DNA of 64,000 bases, from the NCBI GenBank assembly GCA_023614405.1, contig CM042697.1, positions 468,206,744 to 468,270,743 on the forward strand, in the 5' to 3' direction. Both the position numbers and the translations under genes were made by a program. Position 1 is the first letter of the stretch; each line of letters begins with the position of its first letter. Below are positions 55,453-64,000 of the stretch, piece after piece. Source of the DNA: Avena insularis. Lineage: Eukaryota > Streptophyta > Magnoliopsida > Poales > Poaceae. Below the pieces are notes generated by a model, which saw only the letters and a list, made by a program, of their open reading frames with translations, made no database searches and was not told the DNA's origin.

Positions 55453-56525
55453 GCACGGGTGCACATGCGCACCGGATCTCCACGAATAGATATGTCACTA
55501 TTTTCTTACTTTTCTGCAATCCAACGAGCTCAGTATGTCTTGATTGTGTTGTACACTAGCATAAGAAGTACTACAAGATGCACTCCTCAAGAAAAAAGTT
55601 CAAAATAAACCCTAAAGTCATAGATGTTAGCTAAATTAAACCCTGAAATTGGCACACCAAACTATCAAATCCCAGTCTATTTTTAACTTCACGTCTGTTT
55701 GGCACACCGAGAAAGTAAAAACTAGACTGGTATAACACTCAGCTCTCACTGACAGCATGGACCCAGTCAGGGATTTGATCAATACCAACAACTTCGTCAT
55801 CTACCTCGGTCCAGCGCACCGGATGCTACGGGAAGACTCGCCGCCGGCGGTAGGCAGCAGGGCGAGGCAGGCCGACGACCAAGGTAAAATCCCCAAGACC
55901 CGCCGCGTTCGGTTAGGGGTACTGGATTGAATGGAGACGACTTCTGCGAGCTACTACGGATCTTGCGCGTACGTCAATGGTGGCCATCTTCTGGAATCGA
56001 TCTCTCGGACACTACTAGAGAAAAGCTTATGCGAGGCGCACCTAAAAGCTTATGCGAGGCGCATATGATATGCGCCTCTAGCTTCAAGCCTCGGCTATTT
56101 TTTATGCGAGGCGCATATGATATGCGCCTCCTATACTTCACATATGCGAGGCGCATATCGATATGCGCCTCATATCATATGTGCCTCGCGTATGTTTCAC
56201 AATGCGCCTCGTATATTATAGTATATGCGCCTCCTATAGTGTTCTATATGCGCCTCCGGTAATATTTTCGAAATTCAAGTTTTACAGACCACTATAAATA
56301 ATCATATACAGATATTCAAATATACAATATAGTCCAGAATACAGTATAAATAGCAAAGAATTTTCCAGAAACTTGTAATTGGCCAAAGCATAATAGAACC
56401 AACATGAATACAAGTACATTGCACATCAATCGCGACATACGAGTTCATACATCAAGTAGAATCAACAAGTGCCAAGTTTTCACACAACACCAAGTGTTTA
56501 TGCCACAAGATCGATGGAGCTCTAG

Positions 56526-56678
56526 CTAGATGAAGTAGAGCACATAACCTACCATGAAGAGCAACAAGGTGGAGATCACGAGGAAGTTCCTCCACTTCTT
56601 CCTTCTGTGCCTCCTCCACTTCTCTTCCGCCACCTCTCTACTCTCGTAGCCTAGATAGTTGTTGCCCGAGAAGTTGTG
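56526..56678 (-). CDS. Small open exon with one predicted membrane segment
   Basis: The minus strand reads HNFSGNNYLGYESREVAEEKWRRH, followed by RRKKWRN and a hydrophobic stretch FLVISTLLLFMVGYVLYFI (one transmembrane helix), then a TAG stop at 56526-56528. There is no ATG at the left limit, so it would be the last exon of a longer product or a fragment. It lies just inside the CACTA subterminal zone, in the place where captured or element-specific exons occur. No family is assigned. Confidence 0.35.
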   Translation of the reverse strand, partial: HNFSGNNYLGYESREVAEEKWRRHRRKKWRNFLVISTLLLFMVGYVLYFI

Positions 56679-56679
56679 T

Positions 56680-57929
56680 CAGTGGAAAGCAATAGCAGTT
56701 CACAAGATAAAATCATGCATATATATATGGGTGCAACAAGATGTAAGAAATCAGGTTATAATCATCGGCATTTCGAAGAAAGACCAAAAAAGCAAACCAA
56801 GAATGACTTGGATTAGTGCCTCATACTTAGATTGGGCACGGAAATAACAATGCTCGCTGTTCGATCTCATGCGGCAAGTAGAGTATATGCCCAAATTACT
56901 AGTCTACTTGGCACACCAGATCGAACAGCGGCATAGTCCAAATCTGAAATATAACAAAAGCGGAAGTGGGAAATAAAGAACTGAGAACGAATGGGCCAGA
57001 TGGATTTCTACTATTAACCAATCTTGCACTAATAATGAAGTTGTAAGTATTTCTGTATACATGACATGCACTATAAGAACTAATCAGATTCAAGCAAGGT
57101 ATTGTGTCTCAAATATGATTTTCCATATTTCGCGTTGCCATGCATGCACATCTCGATGAAAGATCAAAATATATCCAAGCAAATCTGCGGTGTATAAATA
57201 TGTATTCAAGTAATTTGCATGGTTTCTCAGCTAAGATGGTGTGGTGTCTGGTGAGAATAAGTTAGTAGGTCAATTTGAACTTAAGGCAGAGTACATGAAA
57301 AACATATTATATTAACACATAAATAGCCTAAGAAAAAAATGTGAGCAACCAGATATTTATATAAACAACAGTACTAATTTTACATCACCACATGAAGCAC
57401 TCAAGCGCATCATAAGTTCCTTCTATTCTCCTGTAAGGGCTGCCCAAATCACGGTATACAACCACAAGAAACATTAGTTTTTCAGAAATAAACCACATGG
57501 GGCTACGAAAGAAATTATGCGGACATGGTAGTGTACCATAGTTGTCAGTAATGCTTCACTGAAATATGCATCTATATTACCAAGATAATTTTATTAGCAG
57601 TGATAAAAAATCAGTTAGATAGTTGATTTTCTTATCTTTCTACTTCCTTTAAAAAAAACTGTTCTACTCGTACATGTACGAAACTTACTCAGTAATTCAG
57701 GCTTACACCAGGCTATTGCCTTATGTAACAGGACAACCAAACCAAAGTAATCTTCATCTAGGCTAGTGTATGATACATCTGTACAATTAAACCAAAGTGA
57801 ATCGTGGACATTCTAGCAATTCGAAGACAGAAGTACTCCACTACATTGATTTGTCATAGGCATATGCTACCAAAAGGAACTGGGCAGACAATGTGCAGTG
57901 GCAACAGTAGCAGGATGGTGAGGCTGTAC
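56680..57929. other. CACTA interior, AT-rich, no recognised gene
   Basis: No exon for the missing acid phosphatase 3' part was found here, although the fragment's transcription would run into it. Short frames have no domains. Part of it may be the captured second intron. Confidence 0.45.
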
Positions 57930-58640
57930 CTGAGTATGAGCCTGTCCCACTCATGGAAGCCTTCCCTCCTGAGATTGTCCATGATGACGCCCTCGTGGCC
58001 CATGCTGCGGCCGGTGAGCAGGAATGTCTTGAACCCCAGGTCGCGGACCTCCCTGTACAGCGTCAGGCTGGAAGGGATCGTCGGCGCCTCCCCCCTCTCC
58101 ACCCACTTGTCGAACTCCCGGTGGTCGAACAGCTCGAGCCTGCAGGCCATTTCCAAATCGAGTCTGTCAGCAATCCCCAATTCGCGAATCAAACTTCCTA
58201 CCCTGCAATTTCGAGGAATGGAGGGCGTGGGCTGCTTACCCGTATCCGTGCTGCGCGTAGTAGGGCAGGTTGGAGAGGAGCGTCTCGTCGACGTCGAACA
58301 CCCAGGCGCCGCCGCGGCGGGCGGGCGGCTGGCGAGGGCCTCCCTTGCGACGAGCTCGAGGTCGGAGCGGTAGGCGGGGCCCGTGAGGCAGCGGCGCACA
58401 TGGGGCGCGCACTCCTCGGGCACCGCGGTCCACGGCGCAAGGTTGTTGGCCTCCCCCGCCATCCTCCAGCTCGCGCACCGCAGCTCCGTCTCCTCCTCCG
58501 CCCCGCCCTCGTCGACGCAACTCTCCTTCGTCGGCAGCTCGAGGACGAGCGGCGTCGGGCTCCTCCTCCACGGGGCGGGCGGGTCGCGTCTGGTGAGATG
58601 TGCGTGAGATGCGGCAGGACGACGACGATTCGATTCAGAG
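57930..58640 (-). pseudogene. Acid phosphatase (HAD class, vegetative-storage-protein family) fragment captured by CACTA
   Basis: Minus strand, exon 1 (about 58640-58240): PLVLELPTKESCVDE, CASWRMAGEANN, ECAPHVRRCLTG and, after a frameshift near 58325, WVFDVDETLLSNLPYY, which holds the HAD motif I D-x-D. The intron 58140-58239 (100 bp, GT-AG) joins exon 2 (58139-57930) in frame: LELFDHREFDKWVERGEAP and FKTFLLTGRS (motif II Thr), ending at a clean donor CAG/GTACAG. The third exon with motifs III/IV is absent, as is a signal peptide. Normal family members are extracellular or vacuolar phosphatases or storage proteins of about 250-280 residues. The copy is 3'-truncated and frame-broken, so inactive as an enzyme. 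Confidence 0.85.
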
Positions 58641-58798
58641 AAAAGGGGAACCGTCCGTGCGGGGTACCAGATATGCGAGGCGTATATTGTAGAGTGCGCC
58701 TCGTATAATATTAGGCGAGGCGCATTTGGGCCGAATATGCCTCGTATAATATGCGGTCATAGACAAATAGCGCACTGCGCTAGTTTTTGTCAATAAAC

Positions 58799-58877
58799 GT
58801 GTAGCAGCCTAGTGGTAACATGCCTTGTCCTATTCCAAACATTGGCCATCCAGGTTTGAATCCTGGGGTCACAAACT
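58799..58877 (+). repeat. tRNA-like sequence (box A and box B)
   Basis: CCTAGTGGTAACATGCC resembles box A, and CCAGGTTTGAATCCTGG resembles box B with a paired T-arm. The spacing (about 40 bp) fits a tRNA, but no acceptor stem is obvious. It is a tRNA-derived relic inside the CACTA element. Confidence 0.4.
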
Positions 58878-59627
58878 TTTTAGAATTTTTTTAAAGGCCA
58901 TTTTTCATGTAAAAGCATTGTCCAAACACAATATGAACTATAAAATATACTGCAAATATTTTAAATATTTAAATATTGCTAAAACAACAAAAGTGATTAT
59001 TCTCAATGATACATAATATTCTCAATGCAATATTATTATATCACACACATAATGAAAATTAAGAATGTTTCGATACATAATAGTAGGCCATACACAGGTT
59101 ATGCGAGGCGTATATTGCACAATATGCGCCTCCTATAATTCAAACTATAGGAGGCGCATATAGCAATATGCGCCTCGCATATGCGGCCACCTACCTCCGC
59201 CCGGATCCGCAGGAGTTACTTGAGGCGCATATGACCATATGCGCCTCGCATATTATCAAATATAGGAGACGCATATAACCATATGCGCCTCGCATATTCA
59301 TGCACCTACCAACACGCGGGCCCACACAGATTATGCAAGACACATTCTGCCCATATGCGCCTTGCCTATCTAATATATAGGAGGCGCATATGACTGGAAT
59401 GCGTCTCGCATAATATGGGGCTGCTAGATTTAGTCCGTACAGGGATTATAGGAGGCGCATTCTTATCATATGCGCCTCGCCTATTTTTATACTAGAGGCG
59501 CATGGATAAGGAGTGTGCCTCGCCTATTTTATAGGAGGCGCATATGGTCTAAATGTGCCTCGCATAAGCATGTCTCCTATAGCCTTTTCTCTAGTAGTGG
59601 GACCTCCTCACACTGCATCTCGATAAA

Positions 59628-61142
59628 CACTACTAGGAGAATGGCCATTCGTGGCGCACCTAAAAAGGGCATTCGTGGCGCACTACATGTGCGCCACTAG
59701 CCTCGCGTTGCGGCTATCTCTTATCCGTAGCGCACTGCCTGGTGCGCTACGGTTATCTCGAGATAGGCGTAGCGCACTACCTGGTGCGCCACGGGGTAGG
59801 GGTACAGGGTGCGCCACGGATGTGTTTTTCAAAAAACAAAAAAAATGCAAAAAACATCCTCGTTTTGAATTGCAAAAGCAATCGGGTCCGTGCATCGCCG
59901 TCGTCGTGTCAACTCACCAGAGCATGGACATGGCCACGACCTACCACCGCAGGGAGGTGCGGGAGGCCGTGACCGCTCTAGTCCTCGCCGGCGTCAAGGT
60001 GGTAGGAAGGGTGTGGTTGAAGAAAGGGAGGTAGGAAGAGAGGGAGGTAGGAAGATATGGAGGAAGGGAGGGAGGAAGGGAGGTCGGTGAGGATAAGGAT
60101 GTCGCCGTCGCCCGTTGTCACTGCGAGGAGGAGGAGAAGGCCGCCGTTGCGCTGCCATCACTTCAAGGAGAAGAGGAGGCCGTCATCGCGCCATCGTTAC
60201 TGCAAAGAGAGGAGAAGGCCGGAGAAAGGACGCCGGAGCAAGGTGGCCGGAGAGAGGAGAAGGGTAAGGAGGAGAAGGAAAAGGAGAAGGAAGAAGGAGA
60301 AGGAAGAAGGAGAAGGGAGAAGGAAAATGAAAAGGGAGAGGGAAAAGGGGGAGGGAAAAGGGGGAAGGAAAAGGTAGGTGGACGGGATGGGGATTCAAAT
60401 TTTGAATCCTGCCCAACTTACTCGTAGCGCACTAGGTGGTGGTGCGCCACGGGTAAGTTGCCCTCTATTTTTTTTCTGCAGGAAAAAACGGTCTTTTGAC
60501 CGTACCTTTTTACTCTTTTCGAATTTTGAAAATCTAAATAATCGCTAAACGGCCGATGGTCGTTGCGAGCGGATACGAAATCTCGTTCTCATCATTTTGG
60601 TATATTATACGATTTTTTCGACATTGTATGCAAAAGGTACGGCAAAAAAAGTCAAAACTCATATTTGTTAATTTTTCTAGAAACTAGACCACATTATCTA
60701 CCTAAATATGAAAGGATTTTATTTATTGAAGTGTTTTTTATTTTATTTTATTTTTGCAAAGCTTAAAAAGACGAACCGGGGGGTGGGGGTGGAGTTGGTG
60801 CATGCCACTTAACTGTAGGACACTAGGACAGAGTGCCCTACGGCTAAGTTGACCCAGCAGCTGCAGCACACATACCCGTAGCGCACTAGGTTAGGGTGCG
60901 CTATGGTTAAGTTTCACATCCTTAGCGCACCTTGACCTAGTGCGCTACAGGTATGTGTGATGCGGCCACATGTGCCCTGGACCACATATAGCCGTGGCGC
61001 ACCATCCCCATGTGCACCACGCTTACGACAGTTAGCCATAGGGCACCTGTGGGCATTGCGTCATATCTATTTTACCGGTGGGACACCGCTAGCACGTGCG
61101 CCACGAATGTGTAGATTACCTATAGCCGTTTTTCTAGTAGTG
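59628..61142. mobile_element. Short non-autonomous CACTA element
   Basis: 1515 bp. The left end is CACTACTAGGAGAATGGC; the right end in complement is CACTACTAGAAAAACGGC. The 3-bp target duplication AAA is perfect (59625-59627 and 61143-61145). Subterminal GTAGCGCAC/GTGGCGCAC words cluster at 59650-59820 and 60840-61110. It contains no transposase. It lies 28 bp from the neighbouring CACTA and shares its terminal bases, so both probably use related transposases. Confidence 0.9.
60005..60382 (+). repeat. Purine-rich (GGA/GAA) tract
   Basis: 60005-60090 and 60250-60382 are almost entirely A and G on the plus strand, built of GGAAGGGAGG, GGAGAAGG and GGAAAAGGG words. The intervening part is also purine-biased. 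The long Lys/Arg/Glu frame across it is low complexity and not a gene. Confidence 0.85.
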
Positions 61143-61739
61143 AAAGGCGCCTCCGCCGCGGGTGCTTCTGCTTTGTACGCGGGCATGCGCCGCCGGTGAT
61201 GGTCAGAACGGAAGGCTATCTCTCATGCACATTAGGTCGAGCACCACGTGTGCACCAGCTGGCTCTTGCCATCCAGTGCAACACGGGCGTGCGCGGCCTC
61301 TTCAAAGCCCACGTGGCGGTTGATGGGTGTGGACAGTGGCGCTGAATGGCCGTGGGCGCGTGGACTATGCGCGCTGCGGGACAGATTTAGTCGTGCTGCT
61401 AGAGCAATTGCTTTATACGGGATGGGATTGACCTAAGAGAGAGAAAACTGAGATGGAAGATGTATATGACAAGTGGGCATAATTTGTCAGTGAGAGCAAC
61501 AAATCATTCTATTTAGAAATTATTTATTTATTATATGAAAAATAGGTTGAGGATCCAGGATAGACCTGGATTTAGTAGTTCACAAGGTGTCAATTTCAGG
61601 AATTGTAAGTACAGAGTTTGATTTAGCTAACATCTACGGAGTTCAAGTTTTATTTTAGACTTTTTCCACTCCTTAATAGGGAAGGAAACGCCTCTGGGTA
61701 CTTGAACCCTAGGCTCGACCAAACAAATGTTGTAGAGTA

Positions 61740-61995
61740 AGTAAATCAATCTTTTTTTTTGGCCCATCGGTAATCCTTACTCGCGAGATTTTCCTCACCA
61801 AACGGAACCGCCGCCTCGGGCGAGCCGCCCCGTCCCCGTCGCCTGCGCGCATTTGTTTAAGCACTCCGGCGATGTGGCCTCGCCGCGGCCAGTCGTCTCC
61901 GAATTGTTTACGCCGCGACGGAACTCGAACCTGCGTCCATGATTCCAGACATGACTCGTTCCCACCTCCACTACGGAGGCACGCAGCTGGCGATA
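61740..61995 (-). mobile_element. tRNA-derived SINE
   Basis: On the minus strand TAGTGGAGGTG (near 61970) fits the pol III box A consensus, and GGTTCGAGTTCC (near 61925) fits box B, at tRNA-like spacing. The body runs through a GC-rich stretch to GATGGGCC and an A-rich tail (about 61751-61759). No target duplication was confirmed and the family is not assigned. Confidence 0.55.
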
Positions 61996-62956
61996 TAGTA
62001 TTCTGGCTCCTGTCACTTCTCGCGATTTTCTTTCTGCGCACGTCACTTGCTCTGGCAGCAGCAGTACTCCTAGCTAGTCTTTGCTCGACAGGTATGCAGG
62101 TTTGGTGCTGATGAAAAGACGGGGAACAATCTCATGTCATCTGTGGCCTGTCACACATGTAGTAGGAGTATCTGTCTGCAGTTGTGTACAGTACCTCCTA
62201 GATTTCAAATTTGGAACGAAATCTGCACCTTGAAGTTCGGTCGTAGGATAAGACGGACGGGAACAATCTCAAGTCTCGCTTGAGAGTAGGAGTGAGTGCC
62301 TGTCTGCGGTTAGGCACCTCCTTGATTTTTAAATTTGGAACCAAATCTGCACACCTTAATAAAGTTCAGTCGCTGGATAAGATGGCTAGATGCTTTACTT
62401 TAATTCTCGGGTTGAGAGTTGATTTGTTCAATCGGACTGTTGGGACAAATTGGGCCAACCAGGAGGACGAGTACTACGAGGCGAATGCAAATAATTGGGG
62501 GAGGTCGAGCCATGAATCATCTGCGCCCGCATTCTGGTCCATGCATGTTCAATATATTCATCCGACTTCCCGTTGAACAACGAATTATGTGTCGTAAGAG
62601 GTGACGAAAAGTGTAGCTCGTAGAGGGAACCTACCCGGCCTGATCCGTTGTCATAGTCTTCGCGCCTAATTGGTCGTGATCTCTCATCTCAGCAACTTGG
62701 AGGTAGCGATCGCTACTGTTGCATGGACGGGAACACTTCCCGCTTGCAACAGCCTTTGGGTGGGGTCTTGGAAACGGAGGGCGGGGAGTATGTGTATATC
62801 TTCTTGAGATTTAGAGGCAGAGATATCTTGATCGATGGTGATGGATGACCGAGCGATCGAAAAACGAAGTGATTAGCCAAGTAGTATAAGAATCCTCGTG
62901 GAGTACGTGAGACCCTCGGAAAACAAGCTGTGCGAATAGACAAGGGACAGATACTA
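61996..62956. other. Unassigned intergenic sequence
   Basis: A ~70-bp phrase (GATTT(C/T)(A/T)AATTTGGAAC…AAATCTGCAC, with GGATAAGA nearby) occurs twice, near 62200 and 62320, after similar AGTAGGAGT…TGTCTGC stretches, so this part is a local direct duplication of about 120 bp. No gene or element was otherwise recognised. Confidence 0.45.
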
Positions 62957-63124
62957 CTCCCTCCGTTTCAAAATATAAGATGTTTTAGGTTTGTAAAGAA
63001 AAAAATCTAGACTACTTTTAGTGTGTAGATTCATCCCAAAGTTGAGTGAACCTACATACTAAAACAAGTCTAGATTCATCTTCTTCATAAAACTAAAACA
63101 TCTTATAATTTAAAACGGAGGAAG
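62957..63124. mobile_element. Stowaway MITE
   Basis: 168 bp starting CTCCCTCCGTTTCAAAATA and ending with the complement-like AATTTAAAACGGAGGAAG. TA flanks at 62955-62956 and 63125-63126. The paired inner words ATAAGATGTTTTAG and CTAAAACATCTTAT confirm the fold-back structure. Confidence 0.9.
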
Positions 63125-63439
63125 TACATAGTACTACAGTGCTTGCATACTTTTCTGCAGTGCAGCGCGTACGTCGTTATCGGTTGTTGCTAGGTTTGAA
63201 ACTTCAGTTGCTGGCTGCAGTAGTAGCTATTTGTGGGTTCAAACACGAACGGAAATGTTCTTGCACACATTGCATGAATGCAGGGTACACGTGCGTGGTG
63301 GTAGCATACGATACGACGTGCTCCGTGTGTGCAGACGATGTAGAACGCGTGGTGTCCGAGATCCACCGAACACGGATGCGTGCGAGTGATGGAGTGACGA
63401 CGATGCATGCCGGTCATCCCGTGCCGGCCGGGCGGAGCC

Positions 63440-64000
63440 CCTCGACCCGATCGACGTACGTGGCGCGTCGGCCAGCGTACGTACGTACGTACGGGACGGG
63501 GCACGTCGTCGCGTCGTGCACCGACGATCTGTTCCGCTGCTTCCCACGACATTTCCCAAAACTACAATGCGAAAATTGGCTCAAGCCCAAGTCGCCCGGG
63601 GCACTCTCGTCAAACGTTCATGGATCGAGCATCTGGACGCCATGTCGATAGGAGCGGCGAGCGACACGGCGGGCCTACGACCCACGCGGCCACCGGGGAC
63701 TCGGCCGCCTTGACTGCCGCGACCGATCACATCGCCATAAAAATAGCCCTTGACGAGGCCCGTTTGCCTGTCCAAAAGTGATTCGTCGAAGCAGTGGCAC
63801 TCGTCCTCCGTTGCACCTGGCACAGTACGTAGTATACCACTAATCAACGACCTTTCTTATGAATTGTACTTACAGTACTGTGTTATAATATCAATACATA
63901 CATGATACATGCATCTGGCTTCCACATCTGACAAGTCACTGTCGGCGACCCTCCTTTTCGTGATAACAGCTATCGGCATACTATACTTGACGTCGACAGC
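63440..64000. repeat. Block C of the segmental repeat, cut by the window edge
   Basis: 63590-63785 matches blocks A and B (GACACGGCGGGCCTAC, CACATCGCCATAAAA, TGTCCAAAA). 63880-64000 matches 13200-13310 and 5980-6090 (CATGCATCTGGCTTC, TCTGACAAGTC, TTTTCGTGATAACAGCTATC). Compared with blocks A and B the middle is about 100 bp rather than hundreds, so it is internally shorter. The 63125-63439 stretch before it has no recognised feature. Confidence 0.75.

Larger units (their letters stand above)
53388..55483. mobile_element. Possible Mutator-like element with degraded inverted ends
   Basis: The left end (GTGGAGATTTTTGGCTCCCG) and the complement of the right end (GTGGAGATCCGGTGCGCATG) share their first eight bases and a following GCGCACC/GTGCGC zone. 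Inner flanks are both AT-rich with TTTCAAAAA-like words. No 9-bp duplication was confirmed, and no transposase motif was recognised in the interior. Confidence 0.3.
56010..59599. mobile_element. CACTA element carrying acid phosphatase exons
   Basis: The ends are inverted: CACTACTAGAGAAAAG on the left; the right end, in complement, begins with the same 16 bases. The 3-bp target duplication GGA is perfect (56007-56009 and 59600-59602). Subterminal zones 56024-56260 and 59100-59575 are packed with GAGGCGCATAT/ATATGCGCCTC words, often as back-to-back palindromes. A third cluster lies internally at 58671-58757. There is no transposase. The cargo is a HAD acid phosphatase fragment and a small membrane-protein-like exon. 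Confidence 0.93.
55583..61675. mobile_element. Probable Mutator-like element with ~90-bp inverted ends, interrupted by two CACTA elements
   Basis: 55583-55675 and the complement of 61585-61675 align over most of their length, sharing GATGTTAGCTAAAT, CAAAATAAACC/TAAAATAAAAC and CTGAAATTG. Long terminal inverted repeats are typical of Mutator-type elements. After removal of the two CACTA insertions about 1 kb remains (55676-56009, 59600-59627, 61143-61584), including a GC-rich middle near 55800-55900 and 61150-61400 that might be captured host DNA. No target duplication or transposase was confirmed. Confidence 0.5.

Noticed and set aside
55974..56156. 60-codon minus-strand frame across the CACTA left end
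   Set aside because: Made of the subterminal GAGGCGCATAT repeats; not a gene.
60057..60377. 106-codon Arg/Lys/Glu-rich frame
   Set aside because: Direct translation of the purine-rich tract; low complexity.
63139..63651. 170-codon plus-strand frame in and before block C
   Set aside because: Blocks A and B do not preserve this frame, so it is not under coding constraint.

Overview
The window looks like repeat-rich intergenic DNA from a grass nuclear genome, most likely a pooid cereal or relative. The grounds are an Au-type SINE, many Stowaway and Tourist MITEs, several CACTA elements and nested Copia/Gypsy LTR retrotransposons with grass-type domains. The species cannot be fixed from the sequence. 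I see no intact host gene. Everything recognisable as coding is transposon protein, or a fragment of a host gene carried inside a transposon. All element boundaries and identities were judged by eye.

Layout. 1-2479: the 5' part of a decayed hAT (TTF zinc-finger type) transposon on the minus strand. About 2520-2935: a likely LINE 3' end. 3560-6800 (block A): a non-coding segment loaded with MITEs and a tRNA-like tandem repeat. 7861-8445: an Au-type SINE and a MITE. 8446-12252: a CACTA-type element filled by a ~667-bp tandem array. 12290-13435 plus 41818-42340 (block B) is a paralogue of block A, split by insertions. 63440-64000 (block C) is a third copy running off the window.

The core is a nest. 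A Mutator-like MITE in block B was hit by a minus-strand Copia element (13457-41196, LTRs ~415-441 bp). That Copia was in turn broken by a 12.4-kb plus-strand Gypsy element (17272-29657, perfect GAGGG target duplication) and by an 8.4-kb CACTA element (29781-38141). This CACTA carries a fragment of a PWWP-domain gene and a second ~660-bp tandem array of the same family as in the first CACTA. Further right are a second Copia (46472-51286, very short LTRs, perfect ATTTT duplication) and a probable Mutator-like element with long inverted ends (55583-61675). The latter holds two CACTA elements only 28 bp apart (56010-59599 and 59628-61142). The larger of these carries two exons of a HAD-type acid phosphatase (vegetative-storage-protein family).

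None of the elements encodes an intact protein set, so all appear non-autonomous or dead. The points of most interest are the two independent host-gene captures by CACTA elements, the tandem-repeat family shared by two CACTA elements with unrelated subterminal motifs, the three-copy A/B/C segmental repeat, and the contrast between the Gypsy element's nearly identical LTRs and its badly broken pol gene.
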